From NCBI RefSeq assembly GCF_027596085.1, contig NC_072449.1, positions 21,450,334-21,514,333 of the forward strand: a stretch of DNA of 64,000 nucleotides, read 5' to 3'. Each line of letters starts with the position of its first letter. Position 1 is the first letter of the stretch. A model generated the notes under the pieces. The model saw only the letters and a program-made list of their open reading frames with translations, did no database searches and was not told the DNA's origin. The translations under genes were made by a program, and so were the position numbers. The stretch is from Anoplopoma fimbria (lineage: Eukaryota; Chordata; Actinopteri; Perciformes; Anoplopomatidae). Positions 12,612 through 22,535 of the stretch are shown here, piece after piece.

Positions 12612-13668
12612 GATTTTCAAAAAAAAAGCTTCCGTCCTTCTACTGTACGTCAGCTTACTGTAAGTAAGAGAGGATACTCTTACCCCGTGGTCTTTAATTG
12701 AATCATTTCCAAGTCTTTCCTGTGAGCTGTGTGTACAATATAATCTGCACAAAGAGCCCATGTCTCTTTTCTTTTCCTGTAAAGTAACCATTGTAAGCAC
12801 TGAATTTCTTGTTAATTATGTCTATACCCATTACATCTTTACATCTTTTTGCTGTAATTTAGCTCATATTACAGTTAAACCTAACAAATATCAACCACTA
12901 ATGGTATGTTTGTGTGGTTAAATCGCATATTTAATAATGTCAACACAGAAATATTAATAAATTGGAAGTGAGTTTATAATAGAGAATGAAAACTCATTTA
13001 TTTTTTGATTTGTTTTATTTTATTTATTTATGTTATTCTACATTTTTAGGCTATGATAAAAATAATATTTGACAAAAAGACAAAAACATTTCAAAAGGAC
13101 ATTCACAAAATGACATTAAAATATATAAAACATTTAATGTAAAAAAAACTTAAAATGTAAATATTTAGATGAACATGTGAAGACTGAATGTGGACATCAT
13201 TAGTTTTATACTGAATGTTGCTGTTGGAGCCATAATGTAGAATTTTGTCTTTATTGTATCCTCACCTAAAACACAGGATTAGCGTAAACATGCAGTTCTT
13301 ACATTGTGTCACCTGGGGTAGAGCGTTAATGTATGAATTTCACAAAGGTGAGCTAGAGGTGATGAGAATCAGGTGAGTGGAACAATTCTTTGATTGGTCA
13401 ACGTGTTGAATTGAGAACGTGACTGGCATTGTTATATTCTGAATTTTGTGAATTCAAACAGAGATTGAATATGGACAATGCTGCTATTTACATTATGCCA
13501 GTGAGCATTATGTCAAACTGTACCAACAGGACGTTGTTTTTGTTTTTTTAGCTACGAGAACACATACGAAACAAGTTTTCCCTGTTTGCCCTCTGTGGCT
13601 TAGGTATCTTTGTTAAAAGTCCCTTAAATTGCCATTTTAGTTTTTTTTTTTTACAAATGTCAGATGGT
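12612..13668. other. Intergenic between copies 2 and 3
   Basis: Upstream region of copy 2, the unit boundary at 12943 and the 3' flank of copy 3. Repeats the content of 661-1376; no gene seen. Confidence 0.6.
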
Positions 13669-16600
13669 TTATAACTTACTTTTGTTCATTACATGTTTCT
13701 TAGTGTTTTTCTCTGGCTTAAACAATATGATGAAACACTTTGGAGCAAATATACACAATATGAGTCCAAAACTGGAGGCCAGAATGGCAAATATCTCCAC
13801 AGCCACAGTAAATTTACCAGGAGAGCTGACATATGCTGGGATAAAGGCGATCCAGACTGCACAGAATATCAGCATGCTGAAGGTGATAAGCTTGGCTTCA
13901 TTAAAGTTATCAGGTAGTTTCCGGGCGAGCACAGCTAACACAAAGCAAAAGACAGCCAGTAGGCCGATGTACCCGAGCACAGCCCAGAACCCAATAGCTG
14001 AGCCTAAAGCACACTCCAGAATGATTCTCTCCTTGTATGTGGTTAGGTTTTTCATTGGAAAAGGGGGACTAAGAACCAACCAAATAGTACATATTATAAC
14101 TTGAATGAATGTGAAAGACACTACAGTCATTCTTTGCTGTGGAGGACCAAACCATTTCATGATATTATGACCCGGGAGAGTGGCTTTGAAGGCCATTAAC
14201 ACTACAATAGTTTTTCCAAGAACACAAGACATACAGAGTACAAAGGTGATCCCGAACGCTGTGTGACGCAGCATGCAGGACCACTCAGAGGGTGATCCAA
14301 TGAAAGTTAATGAACATAAGAAGCAGAGAGTCAGAGAGAAGAGCAGCAGGAAGCTCAGCTCAGAGTTGTTGGCCCTGACAATCGGGGATGTCCTGTGACG
14401 ATGGAACACAGCCGCTGTTATAATGGCAAGACAGGCACCACCAACTGAGAATGTCGCCAGGATGATTCCTAGGGCCTCGTTGAAGGAAAGATACTCTACA
14501 GGCTTGGGGAGACAAGTGTCTCTCTTTGCATTAGGCCAAAATTCCTTAGGGCAAGAAAAACAATCAGGGGAATCTGAAAAAAACAAAATAAAATGGCTTT
14601 CAACTGTTGAACTCGATATTTTATGTTGTGTCGCAAATATGCATTAGGAAAAACAATACCTGTAGCATTGCTAATCTCTCCCTCAGGACACGGTATACAA
14701 TCATAACAGCAGATGGGCTTTCCTTTCTGCAGCACTTTACGAGTTCCTGGAGGACAGCTGTCAGTGCACACTGACTCAGGCACCTGGTACATAGATAGAA
14801 ACAAACTAACTCATGTTCAGGTGTGCTTCAAAGCTCTGAGGATTAAAGGATAGGTAGAATGTTTTTCAAATCTTTCTAAAAGATGATACTCGCATGTCAA
14901 TACGGGTATTGTGTACATGTGTTTTATCAAAGCAGCTGCTGGTGGAAAAAATCCACAGTTGTGTAAAAAATGCGTTATAAAGTTTAGCTAACGTTAAAAA
15001 GAGGCTTCAGCAGTGTGGATTGGAAAAAGCAAGTGGGTATCTTCCAAAGTTAGTCTTTTCAAACATTGTCACGTTTTTTTTTCCAGTTACTATTGTTAAG
15101 CTACAACTCAGCGAGGGAACACTTTTGTTGAAACTATTAAGTGGGATGTCAGAATGAAAATGCTGTACGTTAAGAACAGATGTATTCACAACCAGTATGG
15201 AGGAGGAACAGGGACCAAAAACACATATCACCAAATTTGAAATAAGAAAATGTTATACTATTAAGTCCGGGCTCCCTACTTTTGTGCCACCCTCCACCCA
15301 GGTGAGGTTCCTGTTGATACTGAATTCCTGGCCCACCGGCAGTGAGGCATCATAGTGCCCTACTGTCACCAACTCAATGCTGCCACTCTCCGTTTTTTGC
15401 CAGTTAACCAGCTCGTATGTGGCCACAGGATCCCCGTTGGCATCAAATGACACATCGTAGCCATTTTGGGAAAACTTAACTCTCTTCAACTGAGTGGTAA
15501 CCTGTGAGGATGAAGTAACGGAAGACAGTGAGGGAGAGAAATGAAACAATGTAAGATATAATAAATATTTTTATTTAAAAGAAAAGGTACACTATAGCAA
15601 AAAAAGGACATTGGGGTGCTCACATATTTATCTTGACTGACCTGTTTAGACTCTATGCTGGTGAGTTTGTCACACCGAGTTATAGAATGTGTTTCCTGAC
15701 ACACTACATTATGAATAGCATGTGCTATTGCATAAACAGCCTTGTACACCATGTTAGTTATTCGGAGCTGAGATGTGTCAGTGTATGGGCTCTGGGTAGT
15801 CTCTATATCTTCAGTTCCATCACACGCATTCTTGTCTGTGGCTGATCCTAAAAACACACAAAGACATAGAAAGGTGTTGTTTAACCATGACAAAAAGCCA
15901 TATCGTTCTTTTCTCATGTATAATGTTCTTTTTTAGTTCTATTTATCCTGTTTAAAGTGTCTTGTAGAAATTTGAATATCCCTTATTTACCATTACATTT
16001 CAAAGCAAATTTTTGCCAACATGTCTTTCCCTGTTGTTTTTTTTAAATAGTTGCTGTTTCAGTTTGTATCTGGCCCTATGTTTTTTTTGTTGTTGTTTGT
16101 TTACCTTGTGTAGATCAGCTCATGTTGTCAGGCAAAAATAAACTGTTTTCCCAACAGACCAACATCTATATTTACATATATACTGGAAATGATAAGTACA
16201 TTTTATTTTACTTTATTTAGCTTCTAGGCCTGAAGATTGTCTAGATAGTCTGTGCATGTGTTCAGGACTTTAATGTTCACCTCTCCTCCAAGACAGCACA
16301 GTGCCTTAACTTGACCTGGAAGATTATCATATGAGATGCACCTTTTTTCGTTTAAGTCTTTGTTCAATAACAATATATATAGCCCTTTAAATCCCTTTAG
16401 GATTGTTTTTTTTTCGGTGGCTGCTGATCCAGTATAAGAAATAACTGAACACAATCAAAGACCCAACTGTTAGTGTCTTTTGTGTTAAAAAAATCAGCAC
16501 AACTTTCTCACTTTTTCCCAGCCTGCAGTTGAATGCATCCTCCCAGAACTCAGTGAGCACTGGAGAGGCAGCCACTTTAGAGGGAGAGATCCAGCAGGAA

Positions 16601-16835
16601 GTCCCTCAGACCTGGGATAACAGATTGCTCAATGCCGAATCCGATTGCTCCAGCACAGAAGCTGAACCTCAGCATGTCTGTGTCAGTTACCCAGGCCTCA
16701 CTGCCTATCCACTGGCGAGGTGGAGAGGGCTTTAGCGACAGCTCCTCCAGCAGAATCCTAAAGTCTCCAGGGGATATAAATGCCACAACAACCAAAGCTG
16801 TCGACCTGGAGGAAAATTATAGTGCATTGTATTAA

Positions 16836-16841
<6 letters not shown>

Positions 16842-16914
<73 letters not shown>
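16842..16914. repeat. (TA)n microsatellite in intron 3 of copy 3
   Basis: About 36 uninterrupted TA units located at the junction between the normal intron start and a duplicated intron segment. Absent in copies 1 and 2. The length in the assembly may be unreliable. Confidence 0.95.
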
Positions 16915-16918
<4 letters not shown>

Positions 16919-17160
16919 CATATTTATCTACATAATTAACACAAACAAACATCAGAGACTTGAATTTTTGGTGTGTTAATGTATTAATGACCAGTATTGG
17001 TCAAACTGATTCTATAACAACATCATAGGCCGTTCATATGAGAGAAAGTAACAAAAAGATTAATTTCCAATTTGACATTAGCATAAGGAAATTATCTTCC
17101 ATTTTATAATTTACTCAACCTTTTTATAATTTACAACCAAAGCTGTCGACCTGGAGAGAA
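16915..17160 (-). repeat. Duplicated intron segment with truncated exon 4 start, copy 3
   Basis: A diverged second version of the intron that flanks exon 4 (compare 'ggtgtgttaatgtatt' here with 'ggtgtggtaacgtgcag' at 17258). It ends with a copy of the exon 4 acceptor and the first 18 nt of exon 4 (17150-17133). The true exon 4 lies at 16805-16512, so the transcript meets a decoy 3' splice site first. Confidence 0.8.
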
Positions 17161-18155
17161 ATAATAGCGCATTGTATTTTACCAATATGAAAAATAACTT
17201 TTTAAGAAATATGCATCAAGATAATTCAAAAACACATATGAGATACTGTCATTCTTGGTGTGGTAACGTGCAGTATTGGTCTCACTGATTCAATAACAAC
17301 ATGAGTAATATGCCCTTCACGTGAGATAAATTAACAAAAATATTTCAGATTTGCCACTAAATAGTAATATAATTCACCATTTTATATATGAAAGAACATT
17401 TTTGTGGTTTTGTGTGCAGAAGGTCAGCACAGGGAACAGAAGCACATAATCAGTGAATGTAGACACCTGCGGATAATTTCAGCTACTCTCTGGATCCTGC
17501 TCCGTGGGTTGGTCCGGTAGAAAGATTCGGAGTATTCTACACAGATCCCCTCTTTTTGGGCCGCGTCCAGGAAAGACGCCATACCATTGTTTCCATAATC
17601 CGAGTCCGATCGGATAGCCCCTATCCAAGTCCAACCAAAATGTTTTACCAGCTTTGCCAGCGCGTCAGCCTGGAACTGGTCACTCGGGATTGTTCTGAAG
17701 AAACTCGGGTACTGCTGCTTATCAGACAGACATGCACAAGTGGCATAGTGGCTCACCTAAAATAATAAAGTATAATTATTTAACGGGGCGGACAAAATGA
17801 GCACTGGTCTATTAAACACATAGTTTTCAGAAATTCAAAATATTTACTTGAGGAATGTTAAAGGGCCCGATGATGCGCGACATGCTGATGGATGGCGTGG
17901 ACCCAGACTCACCAACAATGGCCATCAGCGCACCAGATTGCGAGCAATTGTCATCGGTGTAAAACACCGGGTCCAGGCCGCTTGAAAGCTGAAATGCCAC
18001 ATGCACCGCCACGGGCACCGAGGCGCACGAGTCGTAGATCTGATAACCGAGTTTGATGCCCGGCAGCAGCTCCGTGCTGTTGTTAATCTCCTCGATGGCG
18101 AAGATCATTGCGCGTGAAAAGCGCAGTTCACGGGAGATAAGGCAGAATCAGCCAG

Positions 18156-18157
<2 letters not shown>

Positions 18158-18237
<80 letters not shown>
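18158..18237. repeat. Expanded CA/TG microsatellite, copy 3
   Basis: About 40 CA units, the longest of the three paralogous tracts. The 15 bp between it and exon 2 have been replaced and lack the CAG acceptor. Confidence 0.95.
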
Positions 18238-18239
<2 letters not shown>

Positions 18240-18941
18240 CCAGTAACTGTTTAAATTTACTGTCTACATATCACGAGGACAATACACAATTCTAACAGAA
18301 ATACATAGTACTGTAGAACTGAACGGCACAAATCACAACACAGAATTAGATATCAGTCTTATGCAAAATAATCTTAACGCAAGGATTAACAATAGTCAGC
18401 TATTCATAATGTTTTCAGTTAAGAAATACAAGAAAATCTACTACAATTCTCTAGGCTACTATTTTGTGAATATAATACTTGATTTTTTTATGGCCAAATA
18501 CTATTGCATTAAAATACAAATAAAAAGTATAACATTGCAATCCCCACATAGTAACAGACTCTTAACCCCCACATCTCCCTCTTACTAACCTCCCTGAGCA
18601 TCTGAGTGGGTCAGGCATGGTGGTGTAGTTATGCTTCACTGTGTGCATGTTGAAATGTATGGCGAAAACACCACCAATCACGTAGTCACCATCCATTGAG
18701 AATGCAGGTAGACGAGTATTACCCTGGAGTTTACATTTCACAGAAGAGGCCTCAGTGCTGACCCCAACACCAGTCCTATCCTCTGTAAGACCAGCCCGTT
18801 GTCTCACACCATCCCCATAACCATTCAAAGCAAGAGCTGAGTTCAGCTCATCTAAACCCAGAGACAGGATCAGACCAATCAAGAGAGCTGAGATCTCCAT
18901 CCCTGAACTGACCTCATGTGGGTTTACTGTGTTTTCACTGG

Positions 18942-18949
18942 TTTATAAA
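18942..18949 (-). promoter_or_regulatory. TATA-like box of copy 3
   Basis: TTTATAAA on the minus strand, 42 bp before the ATG at 18900; one base differs from copies 1 and 2. Confidence 0.45.
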
Positions 18950-19919
18950 GATTTTCAGAGAAAAGCTTCCGTCCTTCTATCGTACGTCAGCTTACTGTAC
19001 GTCAGAGAGAGGATACTCTTACCCAATGATTAAAAAGATTTGAAAAAGTACTGTGGCTGAGTCTGGATGATAAACTAAGCCATACAAAAGACATATAGAA
19101 TGATGAAACTAAATCCTAGTCTAAATCCGTCAGAGCAAAACTGTCCTTGACAAGCCAGAGGTGTCCTGAAATATTGTATATGTTGTATATTTTCAGTTTT
19201 TTTTCGCATTAAACATTTTTCTTTTAGTACTCTTCCATTTGATGTTAGCAAAATGTTTTATGAGCAATTTATTGTTAATGTTTTTGTCTATGCCTAAGTG
19301 CTTGCATGAATGCACACAAACTGCCACCCAGACAAAAGATCTGTTTGTAGTTTTGGTAAGGGATTAACTGAGCAACAACAAAACATCCAGAGGTAACCTG
19401 TCTTGCATGCTCTTGTATTCATATCTGCTCTCTACTGCACCAAATTCCCGAACTAAAGGTTTTATGGCTCACTCTGCTACTACCATCTAGTGGACATTTT
19501 AGCCAGACTGAGGGAATATATTACAGTGAATTGGATATGTTCACAGATGATTTACAAATCTGTGGTCAGTTCAAATGGATGTGACTTAATGTAAAGCACA
19601 CCTCCTAACAGCATTCTAAAAGCATCATAGCATACAGTAACATGAATCATACTGGTGGCAAACGCATCAAAAACACTTTAGAGGTCATTTCTGAATGTAT
19701 GGTGGGCTCAACAGTAATGTTAAGCAATTGTAAAAAAAATAAAATAATAATTCTTTAAAAAATAAACCGTCTGTCTTATACTCAATAACTTTTGATCAGA
19801 AACACAACTTTATCATTATAGCTGTTCAAATAACTGGCACATATAACTAACAGTTTTTTCTGTTGTAATAGTGTAATATTGGGGTAGTTTATGATATATG
19901 TTTTCTCTTTTGTGTCTTC
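18950..19919. other. Divergent intergenic region between the two receptor subfamilies
   Basis: The left tandem array ends near 19021. From about 19180 the sequence matches the DNA upstream of R3 (43155 on) and R4 (55080 on), so it is the 5' part of the plus-strand receptor unit. No coding sequence seen. Confidence 0.6.
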
Positions 19920-22350
19920 CAGATCTTGCTATTCTCTTCTTTTTTCCTCTCTATGTTCTTTCCTCATCTTGTTATTTACGGAGACAGTTTCATCTCAATG
20001 GGTAACAGAAGACTGGTGATGTGGTTCTGGGTGGGCTGGTTGAGGTCCACTACACCTCTGTCTTCCCGGAGTGTACATCCACTTCACTTTGCCCACCTGC
20101 AAAGGGTAAGTTTCAAACACATACATCTTCAACATATTAAGAAAATTACATGAAATAACCGTGCTCAAATGTGTATCATATATTGTGATATTGCTCATTA
20201 TCAGATATTGAGATATTTTAAATTTAAAAAGCATCCTTTAAAAGAAGAACCTGTTATTACAGGATGTTTTTGATAATGTGGTAATGTGGATGTAAAGTTG
20301 TTTTTTGAAAATATTTTATGTGGTTAATAGAGCCTTTTTGTGTTTTAGCTTTGATACTCAAGGGTTCAGGCATGTCATGACGATGGTCTTTGCTGTTGAT
20401 GAAATTTAACAGAAATTCCAATCTGCTACCTTATGTGACTCTGGGATACAGTCTTTATGACAACTGTGGTGCACTAATTGGATTTGTGCAGCTTTGGTGC
20501 TGGCCAGTAGTCAAGAGGAGCAGTTTCTGCTTTAGGAGAACTGTTTAGGGGCCCCTCCGGTCCTCGGGATTGTGGGTGATTCCTACTCAACATTTCAATG
20601 CTGAATATTCTTTATCCACTTAGGTGCGCATTATGATTCAGATTCTAAATGATATGACTGGACTTGGGTTGGCCTTCTTGTCAGTAATGATGACTATGGA
20701 CTCCATGTTTCCTGATCCTTCCAATCCAACTTGGCTCAGTCTGGTAGAGGTTTTCTGGTTTACTCAGAGGTTTTGCCCTGGGGCTATGAACCATCAGAGC
20801 TCAGAAGGATTGTAGATGTAAGAAGACAGTTAACAGTTCTTTGTTATGTCTCTACATGTGTGTCCTAAGAGATAGAAAATAGCAGATGCATACATAATAA
20901 GCATAATATAAAAAAGGGACTACATTTACAAAAGGCAATTATTCCTTTTTTACTTCCTTCTACTGTTGGAAAAGTAAAGGTGGTGAGGCAGAATGTGATG
21001 GGCCTGCAGTGGATGGCCAGTGAAGCTTGGGCATCAGTTGATGTACTCCAGACACCCGACTTTAGGCTGTTCCTGAGTGGCACACTGGGCAATGCCATAT
21101 GTCGAGGAAATATAGCACTTCCTGCTTAAAGTACACCTTAATCCCTATAACAGCAACTTTGGAAACAGTATCGTAAGAGTTTATCTTACCATCTATCCTG
21201 AAACTGTAGAAGAAAAACATTGTCATGATTTCTGTTGACATTGATTTTTTTCTTTATCACATTTCACGTGAATCAGTTTTGGGAAGACATATTTCAGTGC
21301 GTTGGCTGGAAGCTAGGTGATCCCTTTGTACTGGACAGGAGGATCTTCATAATGTGGATAGTGAGTTGTTTGAGGTCTGAAACCTAAGGCCAGACTACAA
21401 CGTGTACAAGGCTGTGTTTGCCCTGGCAGATGCTCTTGATGACATGCCGTGCTGTGTGCCAGGGAGAGGCCCTTTCAGAGGGCACAGCTGTTCCAGTTTT
21501 CAAACAGTGGAGCCATGGCAGGTGGGATATCAGTTTACACTCCACCTGTTTACGTTTCTAAATACAGCTGCTACACCTTGAGATACAAACTTAACATAGT
21601 TTAACAGTGGGAATATTATTTGAAAAGATGAATTATCTGCTGCAGTGAAGCAGCCGAGATGTGGACTCAGTGACATCATTAACTACACCTATCATGATGC
21701 CAGGTGTGGTTAAAGGTGAAACAGACTTGGAACTTGAAAGGGCAGCAAAACACTGCTTTCCAGCCTGGTGTTAGCCTACAACTGATAATTACAGCAACAT
21801 CAGAACTATTATACTATTATAATATAATAATAGATAGCTATACATGATCAGGTAGCTATGGATCTTAATCTGTTGTTCAATTTCTCTCACACATTTGAAG
21901 CTGGTGTATCATTTGGATAAGGTGAACTTCACCACACCTTTTAGTGATCAAATGTTATTTGATGAAAATAGTGATGCCATATATGATGTCATGATCTGGC
22001 TGTGGCTCCCTGATGGAAGAACAAATATTCAGAATGTGGGTGAGGTTAAAGAGTCAGACAAAGGTGAATAACTCACACTTTATGAAAACAAAATCTTTTG
22101 GAATTTTGTATCCAAAGAGGTAACTTCTGCTAATTAATTTTATTGTTTTTTTGTCCAATAATAATTCAAATAACAGCATCAAATGGTGAAGATCATTGAT
22201 GACTCCTCCAATCTGTAAAGCCACCGCAGTCACTCGCTTGACCAGAAAAAAGGGGCAACTTGTGTGCTGTTTTGACTGCATCCCTTGTTCTGAGGCCCTC
22301 AGCATGACCATTGTGTTCTTAAGAAAACAGAGTTTCTCTCCTACCATTAC
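19920..22350 (+). pseudogene. V2R/OlfC-type receptor remnant R1, no 7TM exon
   Basis: Decayed plus-strand receptor of the same subfamily as R2 and R3. Exon-like blocks in order: about 19979-20106 (exon 1 end, GGAGACAGTTTCATC, donor GTAAG), 20349-20605 (exon 2, with a stop at AAATTTAACAG), 20623-20820 (exon 4), 20974-21127 (exon 5), 21278-21521 (exon 6, with a TAA), 21901-22119 (exon 7, with a TAA), and 22215-22345, where the cysteine-rich exon is fused directly to the first part of the 7TM exon by a deletion. Exon 3 and nearly all of the 7TM region are missing. Several stops and frameshifts show an old pseudogene. Shortened copies of it lie upstream of R3 and R4. Confidence 0.85.
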
Positions 22351-22485
22351 CCTCTGGGTATCTGTTCAATGTCTGTATATCTAATTTGATATGAGTTTGT
22401 CCTGCCTCCCACATGACTGCCTGTGCGCTGATGGGTGGTGTGCAACTATGACCAACACCACCAAAGGTGACGACACAGACCTGCA

Positions 22486-22493
22486 TATAAAAG
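22486..22493 (+). promoter_or_regulatory. TATA box of R2
   Basis: TATAAAAG 50 bp upstream of the ATG at 22536, conserved at the same spacing in R3 and R4. Implies a 5' UTR of about 20 nt. Confidence 0.55.
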
Positions 22494-22535
22494 TAAGCAA
22501 TTGTTCATGTAGCTCAGAAAGTGAGGAGGGCAGAT

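Larger units (their letters stand above)
13669..18900 (-). pseudogene. V2R/OlfC-type class C GPCR, copy 3 (frameshift and lost acceptor)
   Basis: Same eight-exon receptor: 18900-18590, 18142-17848 (left edge by homology), 17756-17467, 16805-16512, 15847-15642, 15501-15280, 14783-14660, 14573-13669. Two independent defects are visible. Exon 4 is 294 nt instead of 296, from loss of one GA in a (GA)n run near 16584-16589, so the frame shifts within the flytrap domain. The exon 2 acceptor CAG of the other copies is replaced: the sense strand now reads TGATTCTG before the exon, and the only nearby AG, at the edge of the TG repeat, gives the wrong frame. The 7TM exon is still fully open (305 codons), consistent with recent inactivation. 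Intron 3 carries a duplication with a decoy acceptor. Confidence 0.85.
659..19021. repeat. Tandem triplication of a 6-kb receptor unit
   Basis: Three head-to-tail units begin with the same sequence ('acacagaaat' then 'aataaattggaagtg') at 659, 7032 and 12943, and the third ends near 19021. Units are about 6.37, 5.91 and 6.08 kb. Homology covers exons, introns and intergenic DNA, so this is segmental tandem duplication. Length differences come from a LINE tail in unit 1, intron duplication plus TA repeat in unit 3, a short intergenic deletion in unit 2 and CA repeat length. Confidence 0.9.

Noticed and set aside
19920..22350. R1 as a functional truncated or soluble receptor
   Set aside because: Multiple stops, frameshifts and missing exons, with no continuous frame for the flytrap domain.
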